64,000 nucleotides of DNA from Chengkuizengella sediminis (GCF_010078385.1 NZ_SIJC01000001.1:806001-870000); one strand, 5' to 3'. Shown: positions 1 to 9,052, counted from the stretch's first letter. The notes: a model not told the origin generated them from the sequence alone. Made by a program: numbers and translations.

Positions 1-808
1 TTATTAAAATTGCTGTTGATCCTGATAAGGCAAACACTGATCCTACTAAACCTACTATCAACCAAGTAGTTGGTCCTGTTGCTATTGTTATTGCACCAAT
101 TGCTGCAATTAACCCAAGAGTAGAACCTGTGAATCCAATACTAGAACCTACTATAAATGCGACTATTTGTTCTCTTTCTCCTTTTAATTCATCAAGTTCA
201 GTTTTTAACTCTTCTAACCTACTTTCTTCGTTTGTAAGATCATCTCTTGCTAAAGAAATTGCAACAGAAAACTCCTCATGTTCTCTATTAATAGTAGAGT
301 TTAAATTTCCTGTATCTAATAGATTATTATCTGTCTGACCTTGTATGAGTTCCACTTGATCAAGTATATAGGTTAATCCTACAATAAGTTGATTCTTACT
401 TTCGGGGTCATTATTAACGTTTTGGGATAACTCCACAAGTGGTTCATAAAATGAATTTACTACATTGTTGAAAGATATAATATTCTGAATGAATTGAGCA
501 TTTTGTGTTTTAATATCATCCAACCATAATCTAGCATTGTCTTTAAAAGAATCTTGGAAGACTGTTAATTCCTCATAATTCTCAATAGATAGTTCCGGTT
601 GAGTTAATAGTTCAAGGGCACTTTGATTAATTAGTAGTTGTTGTTGTCCCAGTTCCTGTAAATCGGTTTGTAAATTTTGAATAGATTGAATTAAATTGCT
701 TTGAACATTGACTAGATTATCAGATGCTTGAGCATCATTTGGGATAAAGAAAATATTAGCGATCATAATGGAAATCAAACCTGTAATTAAAATTCGCTTT
801 GTTCTCAT
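1..808 (-). CDS. HBL/Nhe-like helical pore-forming toxin, partial (3' end outside window)
   Basis: Open from ATG at 808 to the window edge, 269 codons seen. The start follows GGAGGTAGTGAG. Residues 1-29 form a Sec signal (MRTKR, a hydrophobic core, then NDAQAS). Residues about 30-213 are polar, Gln/Asn-rich and predicted all-helical, with a charged heptad stretch at 180-213 (EESRLEELKTELDELKGERE). Residues 214-269 are a long Gly/Ala/Ile-rich apolar segment that could form a membrane hairpin. This order (signal, helical bundle, central hydrophobic hairpin) is that of the Bacillus HBL/NheA-B and ClyA alpha-pore-forming toxins, where the hairpin inserts into the target membrane. The C-terminal helices lie outside the window. 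The family call rests on architecture, not a search; a phage or surface helical-bundle protein is the main alternative. Confidence 0.62.
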   Translation of the reverse strand, partial: MRTKRILITGLISIMIANIFFIPNDAQASDNLVNVQSNLIQSIQNLQTDLQELGQQQLLINQSALELLTQPELSIENYEELTVFQDSFKDNARLWLDDIKTQNAQFIQNIISFNNVVNSFYEPLVELSQNVNNDPESKNQLIVGLTYILDQVELIQGQTDNNLLDTGNLNSTINREHEEFSVAISLARDDLTNEESRLEELKTELDELKGEREQIVAFIVGSSIGFTGSTLGLIAAIGAITIATGPTTWLIVGLVGSVFALSGSTAILI

Positions 809-895
809 CTCACTACCTCCAATTATCTAGAGACTCCTTATCACTTCACCATTTATTGATTTAACTATCCATTTCTTTTATTCTTTACGCCTAAC

Positions 896-1368
896 AAAAG
901 ATAGATAGTTGCCAATGTCCTACTTTAATATAATGATTTGGCATCAGTATCGATAAAGCTAATGATGAAAGTGTAAGCGATTACAATTAATGTTTTTAAA
1001 AACTTTATTATTTCTCATTTCTTATGTTTTATTGCTAGTAGAAATAAATCTGATCATGATACCCCCTCCCTCAAAGGTATTTGTTTTTCTTTATGGGTAC
1101 TTCTCTCCTTTCCCATTGTTTTTTATTCTTCATGTTTTGTTAGATATCACCCCCTCTCAAAAAGATAGATAGTTAACATTTTTTATTTTGAAAAGCTTTT
1201 CAAACTAATGATATTAGTTTAATAGATTAGGATTAATTTATTAATTGCATTAGTTTGTGATCAGTAAGTATCTTTAAGTTAATAGTTTATTATTACTTTT
1301 AAACATACACACCCTTTTATGGGGTATTTTTACAAGATAATCATAAAACCTATCCAAAATAGATAGTT
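896..1368. repeat. Three dispersed copies of AGATAGTT-type motif
   Basis: AAAAGATAGATAGTT occurs at 896-910 and 1160-1174, and AAAATAGATAGTT at 1356-1368, all in the same orientation. A reverse-oriented core, AACTATC, lies at 863-869. They are 200-260 bases apart in the leader of the toxin-like gene. Repeated words in an AT-rich region can be chance, but a 15-base word recurring exactly is unlikely, so binding sites for a regulator are plausible. Confidence 0.45.
1187..1204. promoter_or_regulatory. Perfect 18-bp palindrome, candidate operator
   Basis: TTTGAAAAGCTTTTCAAA is its own reverse complement over 18 bases. It lies about 380 bases upstream of the toxin-like start codon in DNA without genes. 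It is too short and lacks a loop for a good terminator, so a dimeric regulator site is the likelier reading. No regulator can be named. Confidence 0.45.
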
Positions 1369-1612
1369 GAATCTATCATTAATTATTATACATCATCCTG
1401 AAATTTCATACAATAGAAAAATAAAATATTTTTTCCAAAATAAGGTCTAAATAACAGAGCCACATCAGAAGCACCTGCTACATAACCAAGTTTACTTAGT
1501 TAATGTTCCCATGTTATTTTATCCCTATTATACTATTTTTTTAAAATAATAACTAAAAAATATTAATAATAAGTGACTAATTCCTTAAATAAGTATTAAA
1601 TTGAGAGGAAAA

Positions 1613-2377
1613 CTATTCCACGCTGCTTTTGATCTTCCAACCGTCGATATGGAAACCACCCATTTTTTCTAAAACATAATCAGTTAAATTCTTGAAACTT
1701 TCCATCATGAGTTCTATGGAATTCTCCTCAACAGCTTGAATAAACAGTTGACTAAATTGACTATCAGGAAATGGGTTAGTTAAGTATTTTTTATGGTATA
1801 TCGGATTTGTTAAAAATGTATAAAGTTGATAGTAAGGTATTTGTTGATAACCAAGAAAGCTGCTATAGTCATTGAATAAATGACTTAATGCATTGTTGTA
1901 AACTAGTTGAAAATCAGGTCTGTGTTGTTCAAAACAATCTAAGAGGTTGTCATAGGAATCCCAAATAGAGTATTTTTTTACCTCTATAAGAGTTTCATCA
2001 TATCTCTCATATATTTTATTTTTCCATCTAGCTGCTTCTGTTTTTAAATGTTCTACTATGCCTGTGTGATCAAATAGAACATTCCCAGTTAAAAATTGAA
2101 CCATAGACATCGTTCTCTTATTATTAAAGTCTTCTTCAAAATATTTTATAATTTGTTTTGGAGGATTTGCAAAGTATTCTATGACAAATCCATCAACAAC
2201 CTTATTTCCTCTTTCTCTCCATTCAACTTTATCATCTAATAATATATGAATATCTATATCTGAACGGGGAGATGGATTGCCTGTAACATAACTGCCACAT
2301 ACCATTACTGCAGTCACTTCAGGACGTTGTTTCCATTCAATTAAAAAAGAATTTAAAGCCGTTTCCCATTTTTCCAT
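1613..2377 (-). CDS. Nucleotidyltransferase-domain protein
   Basis: 254 residues with an N-terminal DNA polymerase beta-like nucleotidyltransferase fold: GSY at 28-30 is followed by SDIDIHILL with the metal-binding Asp pair at 40 and 42. The rest is helical and resembles the helical domain of stand-alone aminoglycoside-type or MNT-type transferases. It would transfer a nucleoside monophosphate to an unknown acceptor in the cytoplasm. The start follows GGAGAGCAATTAA. No HEPN partner lies next to it, which argues against a HEPN-MNT toxin-antitoxin pair. A methyltransferase gene lies 67 bases upstream on the same strand. Substrate unknown; a decayed or chromosomal antibiotic-modifying enzyme is possible. 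Confidence 0.75.
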   Translation of the reverse strand: MEKWETALNSFLIEWKQRPEVTAVMVCGSYVTGNPSPRSDIDIHILLDDKVEWRERGNKVVDGFVIEYFANPPKQIIKYFEEDFNNKRTMSMVQFLTGNVLFDHTGIVEHLKTEAARWKNKIYERYDETLIEVKKYSIWDSYDNLLDCFEQHRPDFQLVYNNALSHLFNDYSSFLGYQQIPYYQLYTFLTNPIYHKKYLTNPFPDSQFSQLFIQAVEENSIELMMESFKNLTDYVLEKMGGFHIDGWKIKSSVE

Positions 2378-2444
2378 TTAATTGCTCTCCAATCGTACAT
2401 CATCTTGTAAGTTGTTTAAACTGCATATTCAACTTTAACCGAAG

Positions 2445-3260
2445 TTATTTCGCTACTTTAGCACGTACAACATGATGATAATTAATTACTTTCAATCCTT
2501 TAGAAGTTGCGTTTTGATTAAATATTTTTGTTACACCCTTTAGACATTGTTGCCAAACATATTGTTTCAATTTATCGTTTTGACCAAAGCACTTTTTTTG
2601 AAGCACATCTTCTGGTCTTGAAAGGTATTCAACTTCTTCTATCACTCGAAGTTCAAAGTCCGTTAAATCATAACTCTCATTTAAATTATATTTATGCTCA
2701 AATTTCTCAATATCATAAGGATCTAGTAGCAACGGAGCATACAGCCCTTGGAACAAATCTCTTAATCCACCATCTGTACCACTATGAAAAAGTCCGAGGA
2801 TTACTCCACCTGGTTTCAATAACCGACTGGCTTCTTCATATAACCAAGGTCCCTTTTTCGTATAGATCAAGTCAAAATCATTGTCTTGAAAAGGCAGTTT
2901 CTTATTTGCATCAACCAATTCAAACTGTATCGCTTTATCCTTGTTTGAACCCTTTGCAGTTCTTATAAAATTTGGTTCTATATCAATACCCACAATGTCT
3001 TTGGTTTTTGTAACAAACTGATGGGTAAACTCACCATGTCCACATCCTACATCTAATATTTTTGAGGTATCGTTTAATTGTTCAGATATAAGGTCTGCAA
3101 AAATTGTCTCTGCTGTGGGTTCATCAAATTCAGATTTCCAAGGATATTTATATTTCTCAACATTTCGATTTAACCCTGCATACCAATCTGGACTATGTGC
3201 AGGTATCCATTCTGGATGTTTTGATGGATCTGGAAATAGCAACTTTTTATTTTCTATCAT
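2445..3260 (-). CDS. Class I SAM-dependent methyltransferase
   Basis: 271 residues. The SAM-binding motif I ILDVGCGHGEF sits at about 68-78, followed by DIVGIDIEPNF (motif II acidic residue) and FDLIYTKKGPW (motif IV), then ASRLLKPGGVILG. This is the order of type-11/25 methyltransferases. The N-terminal 50 residues carry a KHPEWIPAHSPDWY stretch often found in small-molecule methyltransferases of Bacillales. The start follows GAGGTGGGTATAT. It would be a soluble cytoplasmic enzyme; the acceptor cannot be inferred. It lies in a run of same-strand accessory enzymes with no clear shared pathway. Confidence 0.8.
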   Translation of the reverse strand: MIENKKLLFPDPSKHPEWIPAHSPDWYAGLNRNVEKYKYPWKSEFDEPTAETIFADLISEQLNDTSKILDVGCGHGEFTHQFVTKTKDIVGIDIEPNFIRTAKGSNKDKAIQFELVDANKKLPFQDNDFDLIYTKKGPWLYEEASRLLKPGGVILGLFHSGTDGGLRDLFQGLYAPLLLDPYDIEKFEHKYNLNESYDLTDFELRVIEEVEYLSRPEDVLQKKCFGQNDKLKQYVWQQCLKGVTKIFNQNATSKGLKVINYHHVVRAKVAK

Positions 3261-3293
3261 ATATACCCACCTCTATCTTTTTATCTGATATAA

Positions 3294-4129
3294 CTAGACA
3301 CTAAACACTTGTAAAATTGAGTTTTTATATCCTTTAGCTAAATCTAACACTTCTAAATCCTTTTTAGAAAACCAGCTATATTCTATATGTTCATCACTTA
3401 GTTGTATATTCAAATCATCTTGAACTTTACAATGATAGGTTACTATAAAAACATGTTTATCTTTTATGACCTCAAAATTATAAGCATCAACGATTTTTTC
3501 AACTTTACAATTTAACCCTAGCTCCTCGTTTATTTCTCTTATTACCGCTTCTTCCGGTACTTCCCCGAGTTCCATTCTTCCACCAGGTAGCTCCCAAACA
3601 TTTCTTTCATTTTTCACGAGCAGTACTTTATCTTCATTTATAATAATACCCTTACATGATACCGGTGCTTTATAAGAGGTTGTAATCTCTCTTTTACAAA
3701 TTTCAATAAAATGACGATAGTTTGGACTTAATTTTTTTGGAAGCTGATCAAGTGGAAAAAACTGCAAACCCATCGTTTCAACACCATCACTTCTCAAAGT
3801 ACCAGTAAAGTTTCTAGTTAAATAAACGGCAGTCGTTGAGTAAAACTCATCTCCATTTTTTAATTTAAGGTAATAACTTTTCCCTGAAAATATATTTAAA
3901 AATTTCAACTGAGTAATAGTCAGCCCTGTTTCTTCATATGCCTCACGTATTGCTGTTTCCTCAAGTGTGATTCACCAAGTTCATCTAATCCTCCAGGAAG
4001 CCCCCAATATCCATTACTACGTTGTTGTAATAAAATATGGTTGTCGTTATTAATGATAAAAGTGGCAGCTCCAGTTAAAATGAGTGGTTTATTTCCGATC
4101 TCTTTTCTTAGTTCGCTTACGTAGTTCAA
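3294..4129 (-). pseudogene. Double Nudix hydrolase gene with a frameshift in the first Nudix box
   Basis: Two Nudix domains read as one gene if a frame change near 3960-3975 is repaired. The first part begins at a TTG at 4129 preceded by GGAGGAGCTAAGA (NYVSELRKEIGNKP) and runs to GLPGGLDELGES; the next frame continues LEETAIREAYEETGL and then KFLNIFSG. Together they restore the box GX5EX7REUXEEXGU if the extra CA in TCACACTTG is removed. The second Nudix domain (ELPGGRMELGEVPEE with REINEELGL) is intact and in frame with the end of the first. Repaired length would be about 278 residues. The downstream part could be translated alone only from a weak internal start. It lies 27 bases after the hydrolase gene, suggesting one operon. 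A sequencing error is the main alternative to a real mutation. Confidence 0.75.
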
Positions 4130-4156
4130 TCTTAGCTCCTCCATCACATGTTGTTT

Positions 4157-5041
4157 TTATTTAAACCAATTCTTAATGTCTTCTATTGTTTCATGAGGCC
4201 GATCCCAGTGAACCATATGTGTCGTATCTCTATACGCTTTTGTAGTTACTTTTACTTTCTGTTCAAATGTTTTAACCATTACCTTCCTTATATCAAAATA
4301 ATGATCAGGAAGGTCAACATATATAAGTAATATATCACTTTTAAGTTGAGAGAATTTCAATGTTTGTTGTGAATGGTACTGAAATTTAATAACACCTCTT
4401 GCGGTATCACCCGTTGCATGAAAATGAATTTTACTACCTTCTTCCCTCATCAAATCATATATAGCCACTTCCCTCAATTGTGACGTTCTTCTATGGTTTG
4501 CTTTTTCAGCCTCTAAAAAACTAGATTTGTCATCAAAAATAAATTCGTCAAAATCTTTTTCATACCATGTGATCATTTCCTCTAACGAACACATTGGCTT
4601 GTATCCTATTTTTTTTGACTTCACTAACTCTGTAAAATATACATACTCCATTTCAAAATCGTGATACCCCCCATCTAAAAGCAACATTTTATCCACTTTT
4701 TCCGGGTATTCAGCAGCATAATGCAATGCTACACTTGCTCCCCAAGAGTGGGCTAAAATATGAAAGGAATCATTTCCAATCCTCTCTATTACATCTATGA
4801 CCCAATTTACTAAATAATCCGCTCCATATTCTTCATCAGTTTTAAACGCACTTGACTTTCCATGTCCAGGCAAATCAAATGATAATATATGATATTTATG
4901 TTTTAACGATTCAGCTATCTCTATAAAACTTAAACTAGTACCTCCTAAACCGTGAAAGCAGATGATTTGTGGATTATTTTTATCTCCCCACTCATGAATT
5001 CTAGCTATATTTCCTCCAAATTGGATATAGGACTGTTTCAC
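4157..5041 (-). CDS. Alpha/beta hydrolase
   Basis: 294 residues. The oxyanion HG motif (CFHGLGGTS) is at 29-37, the nucleophile elbow AHSWGAS places Ser99 at its centre, and the C-terminal histidine is in DTTHMVHWDRP (His275 or His278). LPGHGKS near 58-63 is typical of the MhpC/lipase-like branch. There is no signal peptide, so it should be cytoplasmic. It probably cleaves an ester or a C-C bond; substrate unknown. The frameshifted double-Nudix gene follows 27 bases downstream. Confidence 0.85.
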   Translation of the reverse strand: MKQSYIQFGGNIARIHEWGDKNNPQIICFHGLGGTSLSFIEIAESLKHKYHILSFDLPGHGKSSAFKTDEEYGADYLVNWVIDVIERIGNDSFHILAHSWGASVALHYAAEYPEKVDKMLLLDGGYHDFEMEYVYFTELVKSKKIGYKPMCSLEEMITWYEKDFDEFIFDDKSSFLEAEKANHRRTSQLREVAIYDLMREEGSKIHFHATGDTARGVIKFQYHSQQTLKFSQLKSDILLIYVDLPDHYFDIRKVMVKTFEQKVKVTTKAYRDTTHMVHWDRPHETIEDIKNWFK

Positions 5042-5111
5042 TTTATGTCACTCCTATTTATGCTACTTTTATAAAATACTTTAAATCTAATAACGTAAAA
5101 TTTTAATATAT

Positions 5112-5588
5112 TTAGTTATCAATTAATCTTTCATATACTCCTGGTGAAGAGTTTTCAATAGTAATTGCATTCACTGTTTTTTCATAAAACCCAGCAGCTT
5201 CAGCAACGGATCCAATAATTGCATAACCGTAACCTTCTTCTCTCATAGACAATAAACATTTTAGTAAAAGTACTTTTCCAACCCCTAATCCTCTATACCT
5301 TTTAGAAACACCTGTTGGTCCAAAATAACCTTTTGCAGTCACATCATAACAAGCGAAACCTATAACTTGTTTATCCTTCACTGCTATAAAACAGGAGACT
5401 GGATGATTAGAAAAAGCGACATCACATTCACCCGCCCACTGTTCATAAAACTCATTTTTTGCATAATTAATTATGGTATATTTATCAGGAACCAATGCTC
5501 TTTTTATGGAAATGCCTTCATTTTTTAATTCATCAAGATTAATTATTTCATCTGAAAGGTCATACAGTTTAACTAACATATCAAACAT
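5112..5588 (-). CDS. GNAT family N-acetyltransferase
   Basis: 158 residues forming one GNAT domain. The acetyl-CoA loop is visible as GVSKRYRGLGVGKVLLLKCL (R/QxxGxG/A type) at about 103-122, preceded by the beta-4 strand VIGFACYDVTAKGYFGP. The start follows AAAGGAGGATTTAATTC. The substrate cannot be inferred. It is upstream of the hydrolase on the same strand, 70 bases away, and may share its transcript. Confidence 0.85.
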   Translation of the reverse strand: MFDMLVKLYDLSDEIINLDELKNEGISIKRALVPDKYTIINYAKNEFYEQWAGECDVAFSNHPVSCFIAVKDKQVIGFACYDVTAKGYFGPTGVSKRYRGLGVGKVLLLKCLLSMREEGYGYAIIGSVAEAAGFYEKTVNAITIENSSPGVYERLIDN

Positions 5589-5668
5589 GAATTAAATCCT
5601 CCTTTATGAACATTTTCTGATAATTGCACTTTAAAAATTCAAACTAGAAACATAGACATGCTTTATAC

Positions 5669-7234
5669 TTAAAAATCTAACCAATCCTCAAAAAAGATAG
5701 TATCCTCCATTTGGAAATAGGATTGTGAAAACCTTACAAATTCTTCAGTACTTACTTGTTTATAAGCATAGGTATCATAATAAGCTTTTAAAAATATAGT
5801 TGCATTATCCTTCATTCCATTTTCCTTCAGCAGCTCCCATATTTTTATAGGAGCAAGACCATAAAATAATCCAAAAATTCTATAATTCATATTTTCAAAA
5901 ACAGTCACATTGGCAGGCTCTGAAATTCCTTCTTGCAATATATAGTTTAGATGACGATTAGGAAAATCAAATGAGTCTTGTTCGGAATAGTTCCAGTAAT
6001 CAAAAAAATAGTACGATGTTGCAAAAGTTGTAAAACCCTCATCTAACCAGCTTTCATCAAATGGATCATTACTAATCATGCCATAAAACCATTGATGAGC
6101 AATTTCATGAACAAGTGAGTCTAAGGATGAAATCGTTACAATTCCAGGGTATTCCATGCTCGGTAAGTTTTCTCCCAAGATAATATCGAATTGTTTATGA
6201 GGATACTTGCCTACTTCATTGTGAAAATAAGAAATTGCATCTTTAGCAGTTTCCATGACTTCATCTACATCTTGAGATTGTTCTTCAAATGAAGTTACTC
6301 TAACTTCTATATCCTGTATATCATCCGTCTGTATATACATATCACTCTTTAGTATAGCAACAAACATTTCTTTTACATTGTAAGCATTAAATTCTCCCGT
6401 TGTTAAGTTTGATGGTGGGTCATTTTCTGAAGAACTTAAAATTGTGAATCCTTGTGGAATGTCATAAGAAACATGAAAATCAGAGAAGTTCGTATGATAG
6501 GATTCAGGAACTGGAAAATAATCATTTTTATCCCACCCTAAAGCATAATTTGCCAACATTGGATACCACTGAGCTAAATGATAGTTTCCTTCATCTTGTT
6601 TAAAACGCATTCCATACTTTGGAACATGAAATTCATAAGATATACTGACTATTTTCTTCTCTTTAGGTATCATGGGTTCTTTTAATTCCACTTTTAAAGT
6701 ATCATAATCTAATACATAATCTACAAGTTGATTGTTTATATAAATATTGTTTATTTTAGCATCAGCACTAGCATCGATACTATATTCGTAAACTTGTAAC
6801 AATTCCTGATGTTTTTCATTTCCTGCTGTAAACACATTTGGAATGAAATAAAAAACAATTTCAGACCAATCATCTGTTGATAAATTTTCAACCTGTATTT
6901 CTGCTTCCACAAAAAACTTTCCATCTTCATTCATTTCAAAGGAAAGGTCATAACTCCCTTTGCTTCCAACAGGAACAGGATTTGGTTTGAAATCTTTAAA
7001 AGAAACCAGTGAATTAGTGACTACACTTTGATCTTGTTCGGATATAAATTGTTTGGTTTCATCTTGTTCAGTTGGATTGTTTTTAGTATCTGAAACACGT
7101 TCTTCATTTGTTTGATTATTTGGTAGATTTGTAGATTCGTTAGTAATGAAAAATATGACTCCCAAAAAAATCATAAAAACCAGAATCAGAACGATGAGTT
7201 TTAAAGAACTATGTTGGTTTTCGTTAGTTCCCAT
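5669..7234 (-). CDS. Membrane-anchored M1 family metallopeptidase
   Basis: 521 residues. A single N-terminal membrane helix (about 12-31, LKLIVLILVFMIFLGVIFFI) is followed by an acidic Asn/Glu/Asp linker to about 70, a beta-rich N-terminal domain and a gluzincin catalytic domain. Zinc ligands are His376 and His380 in HEIAHQW and Glu399 in WLDEGF, giving HEXXH-x18-E. MEYPG at 360-364 takes the place of the GAMEN substrate-binding motif, as in several bacterial M1 relatives. The topology places the enzyme outside the membrane as an aminopeptidase-like protease. The start follows AAAGGGAGAGTTAACA. It is shorter than full M1 aminopeptidases (about 850), lacking the long C-terminal helical domain. 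Confidence 0.85.
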   Translation of the reverse strand: MGTNENQHSSLKLIVLILVFMIFLGVIFFITNESTNLPNNQTNEERVSDTKNNPTEQDETKQFISEQDQSVVTNSLVSFKDFKPNPVPVGSKGSYDLSFEMNEDGKFFVEAEIQVENLSTDDWSEIVFYFIPNVFTAGNEKHQELLQVYEYSIDASADAKINNIYINNQLVDYVLDYDTLKVELKEPMIPKEKKIVSISYEFHVPKYGMRFKQDEGNYHLAQWYPMLANYALGWDKNDYFPVPESYHTNFSDFHVSYDIPQGFTILSSSENDPPSNLTTGEFNAYNVKEMFVAILKSDMYIQTDDIQDIEVRVTSFEEQSQDVDEVMETAKDAISYFHNEVGKYPHKQFDIILGENLPSMEYPGIVTISSLDSLVHEIAHQWFYGMISNDPFDESWLDEGFTTFATSYYFFDYWNYSEQDSFDFPNRHLNYILQEGISEPANVTVFENMNYRIFGLFYGLAPIKIWELLKENGMKDNATIFLKAYYDTYAYKQVSTEEFVRFSQSYFQMEDTIFFEDWLDF

Positions 7235-7269
7235 TGTTAACTCTCCCTTTCCAAATCAATTCAAACAAT

Positions 7270-7377
7270 TTACTTTCTTACGTGCATATTATTCTTCTTT
7301 TGTTTTAATTGGTTTCTGATGCCTTTATAGGCTAAAGGTTCATCTTTATATCTTGGTATAACGTGGAGATGTGCATA
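7270..7377 (-). pseudogene. C-terminal remnant of a HIT family hydrolase gene
   Basis: In the gap between the M1 peptidase and the GNAT gene the minus strand reads, without a start codon, AHLHVIPRYKDEP followed by LAYKGIRNQLKQKK and a stop at 7270-7272. HLHVIPRY is the end of the histidine-triad signature (HxHxHxx) with the usual downstream PRYxDE. The first triad histidine and everything upstream are gone; a TGA precedes the fragment. It is a gene remnant with no function as such. Confidence 0.6.
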
Positions 7378-7402
7378 TCATAGTTTACATTATATATTCA
7401 TT

Positions 7403-7915
7403 TCATTTAATACAATATTCATTTTCCAGAATTGACATTATGATCAATGATTCATAGTTACCTTCATATAAAAAACATTCTCTCAACAGACCTTCTTCTT
7501 TGAATCCCAATGATTTATACAAATGAAACGCACGATGATTGTGTTCCTTTACATCTAACCAAAGTCGATGTGCTTTTAGTTTTTCAAATGCTAGTTTTTT
7601 TACTAGGTTTACAGTTTCTTTCCCGTACCCTTTACCTTTTTCTGCAATAACAAGTCTTCTAAATTCAATATTATGATCTTGGTTTTTGTGACCTGAAATA
7701 ATTACATATCCAACAAGTTCTTGATTCAACACATTCTCAACTATTAGATGTAATCTTTCTTGATTAGACATTATGTTTAAATGATCACTTTTTTTCCAAG
7801 CTCTTATGTATGGAGAGTTTTCTTTATGATGTTCAGTATCTATAACAAAGTCCAAATCTTTCTCTTCTGTATTCCTCAAAATGATTCTATCTGTTTTTTC
7901 ATATATTTGATTCAT
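7403..7915 (-). CDS. GNAT family N-acetyltransferase
   Basis: 170 residues from the ATG at 7915 (MNQIYEKTDRIILRN), chosen because CTAAAGGAG stands 5-9 bases upstream; the longer reading frame to 8011 would overlap namA and has no such site. The domain follows the RimJ/RimL-like layout: IILRNTEEKDLDFVIDTE at the start, the acetyl-CoA loop VIAEKGKGYGKETVNLVKKL in the middle, and HRAFHLYKSLGFKEEG near the end. It lies 55 bases downstream of namA on the same strand and may be cotranscribed. Substrate unknown (spermidine/speG-like or protein N-terminal type). Confidence 0.83.
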   Translation of the reverse strand: MNQIYEKTDRIILRNTEEKDLDFVIDTEHHKENSPYIRAWKKSDHLNIMSNQERLHLIVENVLNQELVGYVIISGHKNQDHNIEFRRLVIAEKGKGYGKETVNLVKKLAFEKLKAHRLWLDVKEHNHRAFHLYKSLGFKEEGLLRECFLYEGNYESLIIMSILENEYCIK

Positions 7916-7970
7916 AAAACTATTCTCCTTTAGCCTATAACTGGATGAGCTCATTTGTTTATTTACTTTC

Positions 7971-8987
7971 TTACCAAGCTCTGTTATATTGAACAGGACT
8001 TTCGATTTCAATACGCAATTGCTTAGCGGCTGTTCTAGCCCAATAAGGATCTCTTAATAATTCTCGACCTATAAAAATAAGATCTGCTCTTTCATTCTTA
8101 AGAATTTCCTCAGCTTGTAATCCATTCACTATCAAACCTACTGCACCGGTAGCAATGTTTCCTTCATTTCGAATTTGATCAGCAAACTTCACCTGATAAC
8201 CAGGATAAGCATCAATGGAAGCAGGGACAACGCCTCCTGAACTGCAATCAATTAAGTCTATTCCCTGCTCTTTCATTCTTTTAGCATAATAAATGAAATC
8301 ATTGGGTGTATTGCCACCTGATGCATAATCATTAGCAGATATACGTACAAAAAGCGGTCCTTCCCATTCTTCTTTCACAGCTTCTATCACTTCGGATAAA
8401 AAACGATATCGATTTTGAGCATTACCCCCATATTCATCTGTTCTATGATTCGTTAACGGCGATAAAAACTCACTTACTAAATACCCGTGAGCACCATGGA
8501 TTTCTATGACATCAAATCCTGCGATCTTGGCTCTTCGAGCACCATCTTTAAAGGCTTGAATCGTTTCATTTATTTGTTTAATGGACATTTCTTTAGGAGT
8601 TCTCATTTCATCGTTAAAAGGGATAGCCGAGGGTGCAAAAATGTTGCCCTCTACTTCTGCTTTACGACCTGCGTGAGCTAATTGTATTCCAATCTTACTG
8701 CCATGTTGATGAGCCATTTCAGTTAATTGTTTTAAACCTTCAAATTGTTCATCATTCCATATTCCCAGATCATACGGCGAGATCCGCCCTTGAGGATCTA
8801 CAGCTGTAGCTTCTACAAAAATTAAACCAACCTGCCCTACCGCTCTACTTGTATAGTGAGTAAGATGCCAATCCATCACTTTTCCATCTTCTTTAACACA
8901 AGAATACATACACATGGGTGACATTACGATACGATTTTTTAAAGTTATATTTTTAAATGTGTAATTAGAAAATAATTTCTTTGCCAT
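7971..8987 (-). CDS. namA: NADPH dehydrogenase NamA (old yellow enzyme)
   Basis: 338 residues, the family's usual length, closely matching YqjM/NamA. It is an FMN-dependent, NADPH-using ene-reductase in the cytoplasm that reduces activated C=C bonds and nitro compounds, a detoxification role. Visible signatures are MSPMCMYSC with Cys26 (which tunes FMN redox) and Tyr28, [10 protein letters not shown], the active-site pair in EIHGAHGYL, and [15 protein letters not shown]. The start follows AGGAGTTGTGAAAC. A good promoter lies 37-65 bases upstream (listed). The GNAT gene downstream is probably in the same transcript. Confidence 0.93.
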   Translation of the reverse strand: MAKKLFSNYTFKNITLKNRIVMSPMCMYSCVKEDGKVMDWHLTHYTSRAVGQVGLIFVEATAVDPQGRISPYDLGIWNDEQFEGLKQLTEMAHQHGSKIGIQLAHAGRKAEVEGNIFAPSAIPFNDEMRTPKEMSIKQINETIQAFKDGARRAKIAGFDVIEIHGAHGYLVSEFLSPLTNHRTDEYGGNAQNRYRFLSEVIEAVKEEWEGPLFVRISANDYASGGNTPNDFIYYAKRMKEQGIDLIDCSSGGVVPASIDAYPGYQVKFADQIRNEGNIATGAVGLIVNGLQAEEILKNERADLIFIGRELLRDPYWARTAAKQLRIEIESPVQYNRAW

Positions 8988-9023
8988 GTTTCACAACTCC
9001 TATATTTGATTTTCATTAATTGA

Positions 9024-9052
9024 ATTCTAATCATAATTAGATATTATCTCAA
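9024..9052 (-). promoter_or_regulatory. Sigma-A-type promoter of namA
   Basis: On the minus strand TTGAGA (9052-9047) and TAGAAT (9029-9024) are separated by exactly 17 bases, upstream of the namA start at 8987. The -10 is inside an AATTCTAATCATAATTAGA stretch with dyad character, so a repressor may bind there. Both elements match the consensus in five of six positions. Confidence 0.6.

Larger units (their letters stand above)
809..1612. other. Long non-coding region upstream of the toxin-like gene
   Basis: About 800 bases separate the toxin-like gene from the next minus-strand gene. No credible coding sequence is seen; a 60-codon hydrophobic plus-strand ORF at 990-1172 has no ribosome binding site and is very low in complexity. 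The region holds an 18-bp palindrome and several copies of a GATAGTT-containing motif, listed separately. It is therefore best read as the regulatory region of the toxin-like gene. Confidence 0.6.

Noticed and set aside
990..1172. Hydrophobic 60-codon plus-strand frame
   Set aside because: No ribosome binding site, low complexity, and it lies in the control region of the divergent toxin-like gene.
2528..2968. 146-codon frame antisense to the methyltransferase gene
   Set aside because: The opposite strand encodes clear SAM-binding motifs; the antisense product has no recognisable domain.
1613..3260. HEPN/MNT toxin-antitoxin pair
   Set aside because: The partner of the nucleotidyltransferase is a SAM methyltransferase, with no HEPN motif (RX4-6H) protein nearby.
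7916..8011. Longer N-terminus for the GNAT at 7403-7915
   Set aside because: It would overlap namA, lacks a ribosome binding site and has no similarity to the family start.
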